A stretch of 64,000 nt of DNA. It comes from JAXJSP01 sp036310005. Lineage in GTDB: Bacteria > Bacillota > Clostridia > Oscillospirales > Acutalibacteraceae. This document shows positions 50,713 to 59,417 of the stretch, one piece after another (position 1 is the first letter of the stretch; every line of letters starts with the position of its first letter). Made by a program: the position numbers and the translations under genes. Location: NCBI GenBank assembly GCA_036310005.1, contig JAXJSP010000038.1, positions 29,116 through 93,115 on the forward strand, read 5' to 3'. The notes under the pieces were generated by a model, which was not told where the DNA came from, ran no database searches, and saw only the letters and a program-made list of their open reading frames with translations.

Positions 50713-52440
50713 TTATTCTTCATCCTGAAGGGCAGCATAACCTTCTTCACCGGTACGGACTTTTACAACATTTTCAACATCATAAACAAATATCTTACCG
50801 TCGCCGATATGTCCTGTATAAAGAACTTTCTTTGCTGCCTCAATTACACTGCGAACAGGTACTTTGCTGACTACGATATCAACCTGTACTTTCGGTAAAA
50901 GTGTTGCTTCAACCTGAACACCACGATAATATTCGGGTTTGCCTTTTTGTAAACCGCAACCGAGTACATGAGATACTGTCATACCTGTAATGCCGAGATT
51001 CATCATAGCAGTCTTGATTGCTTCAAGGCGAGATTCTTTACATACGATTTCAACCTTTGTAAATTTAGCTTCGCTGTCATCACTGAATGTGGGCATTTTC
51101 TTGACTTCTACTGCCTCTGCTACCGGAACATCGCCTGTAACAGAACATACATCTTCATACTCTCCGTAAGATGAGTATTGATCTACGCTCGGAGCAAAAT
51201 CTGCGTAAGCAGACGGTAAACCGTGTTCCGAAACATCAAGACCTGCAAGTTCGTCTTCAGCCGATGCACGAAGACCGTGAGTCTTTTGAATAACTTTAAA
51301 TGCGATAAACATTATAACTGCCGCATATATACCGACTGTTACAACACCTAAAGTCTGAATACCGAGTAATGAGAATGAACCGGTGTAGAAAAGACCGCTG
51401 AGTCCTGCAGGAGCATCCGGGTTAGCCAAAAGACCTACTGCAAGAGTACCCCAGACACCGTTTGCCATATGTACACCGACTGCACCGACCGGGTCGTCTA
51501 CATGTAATTTAAGGTCAAGTCCTTCAACAACAACTACTACGAGAATACCCGAAACAATACCTATAACAGCAGCACCGATTGCATCAACTGCATCGCAGCC
51601 TGCGGTGATACCTACAAGGCCTGCAAGTGAAGCGTTAAGACACATAGAAACATCAGGCTTACCGTTCTTAACCCAGGTGAATATTAAAGTTGTAACTGTT
51701 GCAACTGCGGGAGCAATTGTAGTGGTAAGGAATATTGATGCAAGTTCGGAAGCAGAAGTTGCTGCCGCACCGTTGAATCCGTACCAACCGAGCCAGAGAA
51801 TGAATACACCGAGCGCACCGAGTGGGATGGAGTGACCGGGGATAGCATTAACTTTAACAACCTTGCCCGATTTATCTTTGACATATTTGCCGATACGTGG
51901 TCCTAAGATGATTGCACCGACTAATGCTGCAATACCGCCGACCATGTGAATTGCGCAGGAACCTGCATAATCGTGGAAACCGAGGTTTGAAAGCCAGCCG
52001 CCGCCCCAGATCCAGTGAGCCTCGATCGGGTAAACGAAGAGCGAAATAATTGCAGAGTAAATGCAATATGCCGAGAACTTTGTTCTCTCTGCCATTGAAC
52101 CGGAAACGATTGTTGCGGTTGTAGCACAGAATACAAGGTTAAATACAAAAGTAGATGCCCCTGTAAATCCGTCTGACGGGCTTGCGATGAAAGCTTTGAA
52201 GTTTGCAAACAAGTCCATATTCGGTAAACCGATAAGACCGAATAATGTGTCTTCGCCCATCATGAGTGTATATCCTAAAAGGGAGAACACTACTGTACCG
52301 ATGCAAAAGTCCATCAGGTTTTTCATAATGATGTTACCTGCATTCTTAGCTCTGGTAAAACCTGTTTCAACCATTGCGAAACCGGCCTGCATCCAGAATA
52401 CCAAAGCCGCTCCTATTAAATACCAAAATTCAACTGTCAT
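50713..52440 (-). CDS. amt: ammonium transporter fused to a P-II domain
   Basis: 575 aa. Residues 1-405 are an Amt channel: FWMQAGFAMVETGFTRAKNAGNI, AHWIWGGGWL, LDYAGSCAIHMVGG-type motif (HDYAGSCAIHMVGG), ANGVWGTLAVG with the conserved pore His and Trp. After a linker, residues about 460-575 form a complete P-II signal protein: KVEIVCKESRLEAIKTAMM, GITGMTVSHVLGCG, T-loop EYYRGVQVEATLLPK with the Tyr, TGHIGDGKIFVYDV and VRTGEEGY. Normally GlnK is a separate protein that plugs Amt; here the sensor is tethered. 49-53 bases after glnN, same operon. Confidence 0.95.
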   Translation of the reverse strand: MTVEFWYLIGAALVFWMQAGFAMVETGFTRAKNAGNIIMKNLMDFCIGTVVFSLLGYTLMMGEDTLFGLIGLPNMDLFANFKAFIASPSDGFTGASTFVFNLVFCATTATIVSGSMAERTKFSAYCIYSAIISLFVYPIEAHWIWGGGWLSNLGFHDYAGSCAIHMVGGIAALVGAIILGPRIGKYVKDKSGKVVKVNAIPGHSIPLGALGVFILWLGWYGFNGAAATSASELASIFLTTTIAPAVATVTTLIFTWVKNGKPDVSMCLNASLAGLVGITAGCDAVDAIGAAVIGIVSGILVVVVVEGLDLKLHVDDPVGAVGVHMANGVWGTLAVGLLANPDAPAGLSGLFYTGSFSLLGIQTLGVVTVGIYAAVIMFIAFKVIQKTHGLRASAEDELAGLDVSEHGLPSAYADFAPSVDQYSSYGEYEDVCSVTGDVPVAEAVEVKKMPTFSDDSEAKFTKVEIVCKESRLEAIKTAMMNLGITGMTVSHVLGCGLQKGKPEYYRGVQVEATLLPKVQVDIVVSKVPVRSVIEAAKKVLYTGHIGDGKIFVYDVENVVKVRTGEEGYAALQDEE

Positions 52441-52493
52441 AATACATCATATCCTTTCTTTTTAAGTATAATTAATTTTAATTTTGCTAAAAA

Positions 52494-54590
52494 TTATTTA
52501 ACGCTAAAGAGCATGTCTGCATAAGACGGGAAAGGCCAGAATTCTTTAGAAGTAAGTGTTTCTGCCTCATCAACTGCTGCTCTTAAGTCTGCCATTACCG
52601 GTAATACGGTATCGCGAATCATATAAGCCTCGCTGTCAATATTTTCCGCATCAGCAAGTGAGATTACTACGCTTTGTAATTCATCGGCTGTTTTAGAAAT
52701 TCTGTCGCAAAGAACAGACAAACGTTTTACAAGGCTGACTTCGTATTCGCAAGGAATAGAAGCATCCAAAGCCTTTTTGCTTGCAACATTTTTAGCGTTG
52801 AAAGCAACAAATTTTGCAATAGCGGGAGCATAAGAGCATTTTGCCATATCCACCATTGTGTTTGCTTCGATAACAACTGTTTTGCAGTAGTTTTCAAGCA
52901 TGATTTCTTCACGCGACTGAAGTTCTCTTTCGGAGAAAATCTTGTGAGAAGTAAGCATTTCAACATTTTTCTTATCAAGTAAATGAGGCATGCAGTCTGC
53001 TGTTGTGCGGTAATTGAGAAGTCCTCTGTTTTCTGTAGCCTCTTTTATCCAACTTTCATCATAACCGTTTCCGTTAAAGATAATTCTCTTGTGGTCTTTA
53101 ATTGTTTTCTTAATCATCTCGTGAAGTGCGGTTTCAAAATCTTCTGCATTTTCAAGACGGTCAGCGTAAATTTTAAGAGACTCTGCAACAGCGGCATTGA
53201 GCATAATATTTGCACAAGCGATGCTGTTAGACGAACCGAGCATACGGAACTCAAATTTATTGCCGGTAAATGCAAAAGGTGATGTGCGGTTACGGTCGGT
53301 TGTATCTCTTGTGAATTTCGGAAGTACGCTTACACCGAGTTTCATTTTTGTCTTGTCTGCCGCAACATAAGGTGTATCGTTTTCAATCGCATCCAAAATA
53401 CTTTCAAGTTCATCACCAAGGAACATTGAAACAACTGCCGGAGGTGCCTCGTTTGCACCGAGTCTGTGGTCGTTTCCTGCGGTTGCTACTGAAATTCTCA
53501 GCAAGTCCTGATAATCGTCAACCGCTTTGATTACTGCACAAAGGAATAATAAAAACTGTGCGTTTTCGTACGGAGTTTCACCGGGTGATAAAAGGTTTAC
53601 GCCTGTATCTGTCGAAACTGACCAGTTGTTATGCTTACCGCTTCCGTTTACACCTGCAAACGGTTTTTCGTGAAGTAAGCAAACAAGTCCGTGTTTTGCT
53701 GCAACTTTCTGCATAATCTCCATTGTCAACTGGTTATGGTCGGTTGCAATATTGGTAGTGCTGTAAATCGGTGCCAACTCGTGCTGCGCGGGAGCAACTT
53801 CGTTATGCTCTGTTTTAGCAAGAATACCGACTTTCCAGAGTTCCTCGTTTAAGTCCTCCATAAATTCTGCAACCTTCGGCTTGATTACACCGAAATAATG
53901 GTCATCCATTTCCTGTCCTTTAGGCGGTTTTGCACCGAAAAGTGTTCTGCCTGTAAAACGAAGGTCGGGGCGTGCATCATACATTTCTTTTGTAACAAGA
54001 AAATATTCCTGCTCAGGTCCTACCGAAGTTTTGACACATTTTACATTGTCGTTTCCGAATAAACGCAAAATGCGAAGTGCCTGAACATTGAGCGCTTCCA
54101 TTGAACGAAGTAAAGGAGTCTTTTTATCCAATGCCTCTCCTCCGTAAGAACAAAATGCGGTCGGAATACAAAGGGTTTTACCCTTGATAAAAGCGTAAGA
54201 AGTCGGGTCCCAGGCAGTGTATCCGCGAGCCTCAAATGTTGCTCTGATACCGCCTGACGGAAAACTTGAAGCATCGGGCTCGCCTTTAACGAGTTCTTTG
54301 CCCGAAAACTCCATAATTACACCGCCGTCGGGTGAGGGTGAAATGAAACTGTCGTGTTTTTCTGCTGTAATGCCGGTCAGCGGCTGGAACCAGTGTGTGT
54401 AATGTGTAGCACCGTTTTCAATTGCCCAATCTTTCATAGCAGCGGCTACCGCATTCGCAACACCGATGTCTAAATCTACACCCTCGTCAATTGTCTTTTT
54501 GAGAGAATTGTAAATTTTAGCAGGCAATTTTGCCTTCATAATTCGGTCATCAAAAACCTTGCTTCCAAAAATAGTTGATACTTTACTCAT
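52494..54590 (-). CDS. glnN: glutamine synthetase type III
   Basis: 698 aa, the length of type III GS, starting at MSKVSTIFGSKVFDD after AAGGAAG. Family motifs: THYTHWFQPLTGITAEKHDSF (type III-specific), FPSGGIRATFEARGYTAWDPTS, EQEYFLV, KTEHNEVAPAQHELAPIY, NHNQLTMEIM-type region, GKHNNWSVST, GNDHRLGANEAPPAV and NRTSPFAFTGNKFEFR. Makes glutamine from glutamate and ammonium in the cytoplasm. A hexaloop/terminator element lies between gdhA and this gene, so it can be set apart from gdhA expression. Confidence 0.97.
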   Translation of the reverse strand: MSKVSTIFGSKVFDDRIMKAKLPAKIYNSLKKTIDEGVDLDIGVANAVAAAMKDWAIENGATHYTHWFQPLTGITAEKHDSFISPSPDGGVIMEFSGKELVKGEPDASSFPSGGIRATFEARGYTAWDPTSYAFIKGKTLCIPTAFCSYGGEALDKKTPLLRSMEALNVQALRILRLFGNDNVKCVKTSVGPEQEYFLVTKEMYDARPDLRFTGRTLFGAKPPKGQEMDDHYFGVIKPKVAEFMEDLNEELWKVGILAKTEHNEVAPAQHELAPIYSTTNIATDHNQLTMEIMQKVAAKHGLVCLLHEKPFAGVNGSGKHNNWSVSTDTGVNLLSPGETPYENAQFLLFLCAVIKAVDDYQDLLRISVATAGNDHRLGANEAPPAVVSMFLGDELESILDAIENDTPYVAADKTKMKLGVSVLPKFTRDTTDRNRTSPFAFTGNKFEFRMLGSSNSIACANIMLNAAVAESLKIYADRLENAEDFETALHEMIKKTIKDHKRIIFNGNGYDESWIKEATENRGLLNYRTTADCMPHLLDKKNVEMLTSHKIFSERELQSREEIMLENYCKTVVIEANTMVDMAKCSYAPAIAKFVAFNAKNVASKKALDASIPCEYEVSLVKRLSVLCDRISKTADELQSVVISLADAENIDSEAYMIRDTVLPVMADLRAAVDEAETLTSKEFWPFPSYADMLFSVK

Positions 54591-54675
54591 AGTGTTATAT
54601 CTTCCTTTCATAATTATATGTATATTACTGTATGACGCTTTTTGAATTTTTAAAACAGATTTTCAAAAGAGTCAT

Positions 54676-54729
54676 ATAAAAGAAAAGGCGGCTTTAACTT
54701 CCAAAAGAAATTAAAGACGCCTTTGCCTT
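54676..54729 (-). promoter_or_regulatory. ANTAR-type hexaloop/terminator element of glnN
   Basis: Minus strand. Hairpin AAGGC-AAAGGC-GTCTT (54714-54729), hexaloop A1...G4. The overlapping terminator AAGGCGTCTTTAA / TTAAAGCCGCCTT (54685-54723, one mismatch) has tail TTCTTTTAT. Located 21 bases after the gdhA stop. No clear promoter in between, so it probably acts on readthrough from gdhA. Confidence 0.75.
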
Positions 54730-54749
54730 ATCAAAAATATTTAATTAAT

Positions 54750-56084
54750 TTATACAATGCCTTGAGCATTCATAGCATCTACAACTTTTTCAAATCCTGC
54801 AATATTTGCACCGGCTACGTAGTTTCCGTCCATACCGTATTTCTTTGCAGCATCATCAAGGTTGTGGAACAAATTAACCATGATGTTTTGAAGTTTTGAA
54901 TTAACTTCATCAAAAGTCCATTGAAGTCTTTCGCTGTTTTGTGACATTTCCAAAGCAGAGGTTGCAACGCCGCCCGCGTTTGCCGCTTTACCCGGCAAGA
55001 AATATACACCGTTGTTTTGTAAATATTCAACTGCATCGGGAGTTGTAGGCATATTAGCACCTTCGGCTACAGCCATTACACCGTTTGCAACAAGAAGTTT
55101 TGCATCTTCGAGTGTTAATTCGTTTTGTGTTGCACAGGGAAGTGCAATATCACATTTAACCGACCATACACCTTTGCCTTCATGGTACTGTGAATTAGGT
55201 CTGTAATTTTTATATTCTGTTAAACGCTGACGCTTAACTTCTTTGATTTCTTTAAGTGCCGCAACATCAATTCCGTCCGGATCGTAAACCCAACCGGTAG
55301 AATCGGAACAGGTAACTACTTTTGCTCCTAACTGTGTTGCCTTTTCGGTAGCATAAATTGCAACATTTCCCGCACCTGATACTGCAACTGTTTTACCTTG
55401 AATACTTTCATTGTTACATTTAAGCATTTCGTCTGTAATGTAAAGCAGTCCGTAACCTGTTGCTTCTGTTCTTGCAAGTGAACCGCCGTAAGATAAACCT
55501 TTGCCTGTAAGAACGCCTTCGAATACACCGCGAATTCTTTTGTATTGACCGTACATGTATCCGATTTCACGGGCGCCTGTACCGATATCGCCTGCAGGTA
55601 CGTCTGTATCAGCACCGATATATTTGCAAAGTTCTGTCATAAAACTCTGGCAAAAACTCATAACTTCGCGGTCTGACTTGCCTTTGGGATCAAAGTCCGA
55701 ACCGCCTTTGCCGCCGCCGATGGGAAGACCTGTTAATGAATTTTTGAAGATTTGCTCAAATCCCAGGAACTTAATGATACCGAGATTTACAGAAGGGTGT
55801 AATCTGAGACCTCCCTTGTAAGGACCGATTGCGCTGTTGAATTGTACGCGATAACCGGTATTTACCTGTACCTGTCCTTTATCGTCTATCCAAGGTACGC
55901 GGAATTTAAACTGCCTTTCGGGATTTGTAAGTCTTTCGAGCAGAGCGTCCTTTCTGAACTTTTCTTCATTAGCATCAACTACGGGCCTTAATGAATCAAG
56001 AACTTCCGTAACTGCCTGTAAGAATTCAGGTTCATTCGGGTTTTCTCTTGTTACACGCTCTAACACTTCGTCAACATAACTCAT
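54750..56084 (-). CDS. gdhA: glutamate dehydrogenase (hexameric, NADP type)
   Basis: 444 aa, the typical length of hexameric GDH-1. Substrate-site motifs: QFNSAIGPYKGGLRLHPSVN, LPIGGGKGGSDFDPKGKSD, DTDVPAGDIGTGAREIGYMYG; Rossmann KTVAVSGAGNVAIYATEKATQLG and ALPCATQNELT. The Ser in VTCSDSTGWVYDPDGID suits NADP(H), typical of assimilatory enzymes. GGAGG site, own promoter and hexaloop/terminator leader. Provides the high-ammonium route to glutamate. Confidence 0.96.
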   Translation of the reverse strand: MSYVDEVLERVTRENPNEPEFLQAVTEVLDSLRPVVDANEEKFRKDALLERLTNPERQFKFRVPWIDDKGQVQVNTGYRVQFNSAIGPYKGGLRLHPSVNLGIIKFLGFEQIFKNSLTGLPIGGGKGGSDFDPKGKSDREVMSFCQSFMTELCKYIGADTDVPAGDIGTGAREIGYMYGQYKRIRGVFEGVLTGKGLSYGGSLARTEATGYGLLYITDEMLKCNNESIQGKTVAVSGAGNVAIYATEKATQLGAKVVTCSDSTGWVYDPDGIDVAALKEIKEVKRQRLTEYKNYRPNSQYHEGKGVWSVKCDIALPCATQNELTLEDAKLLVANGVMAVAEGANMPTTPDAVEYLQNNGVYFLPGKAANAGGVATSALEMSQNSERLQWTFDEVNSKLQNIMVNLFHNLDDAAKKYGMDGNYVAGANIAGFEKVVDAMNAQGIV

Positions 56085-56102
56085 TTGTATTCCTCCTGAA
56101 AT

Positions 56103-56158
56103 AATAAAAGCGCCTTCAGAAGCGACAATAAATCACTTCTCAAAGACACCTTTGCCTT
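56103..56158 (-). promoter_or_regulatory. ANTAR-type hexaloop/terminator element of gdhA
   Basis: Minus strand. Hairpin AAGGC-AAAGGT-GTCTT (56143-56158), hexaloop A1...G4, about five bases from the predicted start. The overlapping terminator runs from 56153 to about 56106: AAAGGTGTCTTTGAGAAGTG with CGCTTCTGAAGGCGCTTTT (wobble pairs), tail TTTTATTATT. Just upstream GCC-ATAGAA-GGC (56154-56165) is another hexaloop with A1 and G4, but it shares GGC with the first hairpin and reaches back to the presumed start. Confidence 0.78.
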
Positions 56159-56169
56159 CTATGGCGTAT

Positions 56170-56198
56170 ATTCTACACCCCAAAAAAAGATTTGTCAA
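56170..56198 (-). promoter_or_regulatory. promoter of gdhA
   Basis: Minus strand TTGACA (56193-56198), 17 bases, TAGAAT (56170-56175). Confidence 0.85.
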
Positions 56199-56237
56199 CC
56201 CTTTTTTTCAAAAAATTTGCAAATTTTACTTTATTGA

Positions 56238-56266
56238 TTGACAACCGCTTTATTTTAGTGTATAAT
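56238..56266 (+). promoter_or_regulatory. promoter of the glutamate synthase operon
   Basis: TTGACA (56238-56243), 17 bases, TATAAT (56261-56266). Perfect consensus, divergent from gdhA. Start point about 56273. Confidence 0.9.
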
Positions 56267-56272
56267 ATCACG

Positions 56273-56337
56273 AAATGAGCAAAGGCGTTCATTTTAGTAC
56301 AGAGATTTCTGTGCCGAAATGAGTGCCTTTGTTTTTT
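56273..56337 (+). promoter_or_regulatory. ANTAR-type hexaloop/terminator element of the glutamate synthase operon
   Basis: Hairpin AAATGAGC-AAAGGC-GTTCATTT (56273-56294), eight pairs, hexaloop A1...G4, starting at the predicted +1. The overlapping terminator CAAAGGCGTTCATTT / AAATGAGTGCCTTTG (56280-56331, all 15 positions pair) encloses ACAGA/TCTGT and has tail TTTTTTATT. The sequence CGAAATGAG occurs twice (56271, 56315) as the alternative partner of TCATTT. Confidence 0.85.
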
Positions 56338-56379
56338 ATTTAATGTTATTTTATGCTAACGAAAGGAAGCAATATTGAG

Positions 56380-57477
56380 ATGAATAGTATTGAAGGACAG
56401 GTTAGAATACCTTCCGGTTGCGCTATCGCAGCGGTAATATCCAAAGACGGAAACCGAATGACCGGAGAAAAAATAGTTGAGTCAATGAAACCCATGCACG
56501 ACCGCTCGAACGGTTTGGGCGGAGGTTTTGCAGCCTACGGAATTTATCCCGAGTATAAAGATTTTTATGCTCTGCATATGTTTTTTAATGACAGAAGCAC
56601 AAGAAAAAACTGCGAAACTTTCTTAAAAGAACGCTTTGAGATTGTAAAGAGCGAACTTATGCCGACAAGAAGAATTCCGGCCATTACCGATGAGCCTGTA
56701 ATCTGGAGGTATTTTGTTGCTCCGCTGAAATCTAATCTTAACAATCTTCAACTTGACGAAAAGGAATATGTGGCTCGCACGGTTATGAAAATCAACCGTG
56801 AAATGCCCGGCTCTTTTGTATTTTCAAGCGGTAAGAATATGGGTGCGTTCAAGGCAGTCGGTTTCCCCGAAGATGTCGGCGTGTTCTATAAATTAGATGA
56901 ATATGAGGGTTATTCCTGGACAGCACACGGAAGATATCCTACAAATACACCCGGTTGGTGGGGCGGCGCTCATCCTTTCACCTTGCTTGATTATTCAATT
57001 GTTCATAACGGAGAAATTTCTTCTTATGACGCTAACCGCAGATTTATCGAGATGTTCGGATATAAATGTACCCTGCAAACCGATACAGAGGTTATTACAT
57101 ATATTATGGACTATCTGCTGCGCGTACAAAAATTAACATTAAGTGAAGCGGCAAGCGTAATTGCCGCACCTTTTTGGAGCACGATTGAAAATAAGAGCGA
57201 CATTTACGATAAACAAAAACACAAATTTTTGCGTACGGTATTCCCGAGTCTGCTTATTACAGGTCCTTTTTCTATTGTATTCGGTTTTAACGGCGGACTT
57301 ATGGCGCTAAACGACAGACTGAAACTTCGCTCTATGGTTGTAGGCGAAAAAGACGATAAAGTATTTATTGCAAGCGAAGAAGCGGCAATTCGTGTTATGG
57401 AGCCTGATGTTACAAATATGTATGCTCCCGCAGGCGGAGAGCCTGTTATTATTAATGTAAAGGAAGGTGCGTTCTAA
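56380..57477 (+). CDS. glutamate synthase, glutamine amidotransferase subunit (split GltB, domain 1)
   Basis: 365 aa from the ATG behind AAAGGAAG; a longer frame covers this ribosome site. Class II amidotransferase: about 13 residues precede Cys in RIPSGCAIAAV, so a propeptide must be removed to free the nucleophile. NGLGGGFAAYGIYPEYKDFY, WTAHGRYPTNTPGWWGGAHPF and DYSIVHNGEISSYDANRRF follow. It makes ammonia from glutamine for the FMN subunit encoded next. Such separate subunits are known from archaea and Clostridia instead of one large GltB. Abuts the next gene. Confidence 0.9.
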   Translation: MNSIEGQVRIPSGCAIAAVISKDGNRMTGEKIVESMKPMHDRSNGLGGGFAAYGIYPEYKDFYALHMFFNDRSTRKNCETFLKERFEIVKSELMPTRRIPAITDEPVIWRYFVAPLKSNLNNLQLDEKEYVARTVMKINREMPGSFVFSSGKNMGAFKAVGFPEDVGVFYKLDEYEGYSWTAHGRYPTNTPGWWGGAHPFTLLDYSIVHNGEISSYDANRRFIEMFGYKCTLQTDTEVITYIMDYLLRVQKLTLSEAASVIAAPFWSTIENKSDIYDKQKHKFLRTVFPSLLITGPFSIVFGFNGGLMALNDRLKLRSMVVGEKDDKVFIASEEAAIRVMEPDVTNMYAPAGGEPVIINVKEGAF

Positions 57478-58980
57478 ATGGCTTTACTGTTTTACCCTGA
57501 ATTTGAAGTAGTAAGAAATACAAACAGATGTATTGCCTGTCGCGTTTGCGAAAGACAGTGCGCAAACGAGGTACACAGTTATGACGAAGAATCGGGTGTT
57601 ATGCTTGCAGACGAAACAAAATGTGTAAACTGTCAGCGCTGCGTCAGTCTTTGCCCGACAAGAGCGCTTAAAATCGTAAAAAGCGACTGCACTTTCAGAG
57701 AAAATGCAAACTGGCAGGAAGATACAATAAAAGAAGTATATAAACAGGCTAATTCCGGAGGCGTGCTTTTGTCTTCTATGGGAAACCCGAAACCTTTCCC
57801 CGTATATTGGGACAAAATTTTAATTAACGCTTCGCAGGTAACAAACCCGTCTATCGATCCCTTGCGTGAGCCGATGGAAACAAAGGTGTTTTTAGGTAAA
57901 AAGCCCGAAAAGATTACGCGCGACGAAAACGGAAAACTCAAATTAGATTTGGCACCGCAACTTGAACTTTCAATGCCTGTTATGTTCTCTGCTATGAGTT
58001 ACGGTTCCATAAGTTATAACGCTCATAAGTCGCTGGCTACCGCAGCGGAAGAACTCGGCATTTTATATAATACGGGCGAGGGCGGACTGCACGAAGATTT
58101 TTATGTATACGGTGAAAACACCATCGTTCAGGTAGCCTCAGGTCGTTTCGGCGTTTATGAGGACTACTTAAAAGCAGGCGCCGCGGTAGAAATAAAAATG
58201 GGACAGGGCGCAAAGCCCGGAATAGGCGGACATCTGCCCGGAACAAAAATCGTTGGAGATGTATCGCGTACCCGTATGATTCCCGAAGGCAGCGATGCTA
58301 TTTCGCCTGCACCTCATCACGATATTTATTCTATTGAAGATTTAAGACAGTTGGTATTCTCTTTAAAAGAGGCTACCGAGTATAAAAAACCGGTTATTGT
58401 CAAGGTCGCGGCAGTTCATAATATCGCCGCTATTGCAAGCGGTATTGCAAGAAGCGGTGCAGATATTATCGCCATTGACGGTTTCAGAGGCGGTACGGGT
58501 GCTGCTCCTACAAGAATTCGCGATAATGTCGGAATACCTGTCGAACTCGCTTTGGCAGCTGTAGATAAAAGACTCAGAGATGAGGGCATCAGAAACAATG
58601 TTTCATTAGTAGTCGGCGGCAGTATCCGCTCGGCATCAGATGTTGTAAAAGCGGTTGCCTTAGGCGCAGATGCCTGCTATATTGCAACAGCCGCTTTGCT
58701 CGCGCTTGGCTGTCATCTTTGTCGCACCTGTCAGACAGGCAAGTGCAACTGGGGTATTGCTACCCAAAGACCTGAACTTGTAAAAAGGCTCAATCCCGAA
58801 ATCGGCAAGGAGCATCTTATTAATCTTATGACCGCTTGGCAACATGAAATAAAAGAACTTATGGGCGGTATGGGAATAAACTCTATTGAGGCGCTTCGCG
58901 GCAACCGTTTAATGCTGCGGGGAATCGGCTTAAACGACAAAGAACTTGAGATACTCGGTATCTCACACGCGGGGGAATAA
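57478..58980 (+). CDS. gltB: glutamate synthase, FMN-binding central subunit with ferredoxin domain
   Basis: 500 aa. N-terminal two 4Fe-4S motifs (CIACRVCERQC and CVNCQRCVSLCP, residues about 14-65). FMN synthase barrel: SAMSYGSISYNAHKSLATAAEELG, NTGEGGLHEDFY, GQGAKPGIGGHLPGTKI, IDGFRGGTGAAPTRIRDNVG and VVGGSIRSASDVVKAVALGAD, and the 3Fe-4S cysteines CHLCRTCQTGKC. Converts 2-oxoglutarate plus ammonia to glutamate with electrons from the accompanying Fe-S and FAD proteins. Confidence 0.95.
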   Translation: MALLFYPEFEVVRNTNRCIACRVCERQCANEVHSYDEESGVMLADETKCVNCQRCVSLCPTRALKIVKSDCTFRENANWQEDTIKEVYKQANSGGVLLSSMGNPKPFPVYWDKILINASQVTNPSIDPLREPMETKVFLGKKPEKITRDENGKLKLDLAPQLELSMPVMFSAMSYGSISYNAHKSLATAAEELGILYNTGEGGLHEDFYVYGENTIVQVASGRFGVYEDYLKAGAAVEIKMGQGAKPGIGGHLPGTKIVGDVSRTRMIPEGSDAISPAPHHDIYSIEDLRQLVFSLKEATEYKKPVIVKVAAVHNIAAIASGIARSGADIIAIDGFRGGTGAAPTRIRDNVGIPVELALAAVDKRLRDEGIRNNVSLVVGGSIRSASDVVKAVALGADACYIATAALLALGCHLCRTCQTGKCNWGIATQRPELVKRLNPEIGKEHLINLMTAWQHEIKELMGGMGINSIEALRGNRLMLRGIGLNDKELEILGISHAGE

Positions 58981-58983
58981 AGA

Positions 58984-59412
58984 ATGAAACGAGTTTTTGT
59001 AAATGAACAGTGGTGTCTGGGATGCCATCTTTGCGAATATAACTGTGCTTTTGCAAATTCGGGCAAAAAGGATATGGCAAAAGCATTGAAAGGAAAAAAT
59101 ATTTTCCCGAACATACATGTAAACAGCGACGGTAAAATAAACTTTGCGGTTTCCTGTCGCCACTGCGAGGACCCGATATGCGTTAAAGCGTGTATTTCGG
59201 GAGCGTTGCATATTAAAGACGGTCGGGTTTGCATTGATAAAAATAAATGTGTCGGCTGTTACAGTTGCATTATGGTTTGCCCGTACGGTTCGCTGTCTGT
59301 CGGCGAAAATAAAACCGTTACAAAGTGCGAACTGTGTCTTGAAAATGCCTGTAAAGAGCCTGCTTGCGTAACCGGTTGCCCGAACAGAGCCATAGTATAT
59401 GAGGAGAGGTGA
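58984..59412 (+). CDS. 4Fe-4S electron-transfer subunit
   Basis: 142 aa, HycB/FdhB-like polyferredoxin. Cys clusters: CLGCHLCEYNC (residue 11), CRHCEDPICVKAC (about 58), CVGCYSCIMVCP (about 89) and CELCLENACKEPACVTGCP (about 114), enough for four clusters. Lies between the FMN subunit and the FAD oxidoreductase, so it probably passes electrons between them. The stop overlaps the next gene region by the TGATG junction. Confidence 0.92.
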   Translation: MKRVFVNEQWCLGCHLCEYNCAFANSGKKDMAKALKGKNIFPNIHVNSDGKINFAVSCRHCEDPICVKACISGALHIKDGRVCIDKNKCVGCYSCIMVCPYGSLSVGENKTVTKCELCLENACKEPACVTGCPNRAIVYEER

Positions 59413-59417
59413 TGGAA

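Noticed and set aside
47934..56337. Glutamine riboswitch (glnA or downstream-peptide type), T-box, purine or PreQ1 riboswitch
   Set aside because: The leaders are too short and lack those conserved cores. The repeated hexaloop with terminator overlap and the neighbouring ANTAR gene explain them better.
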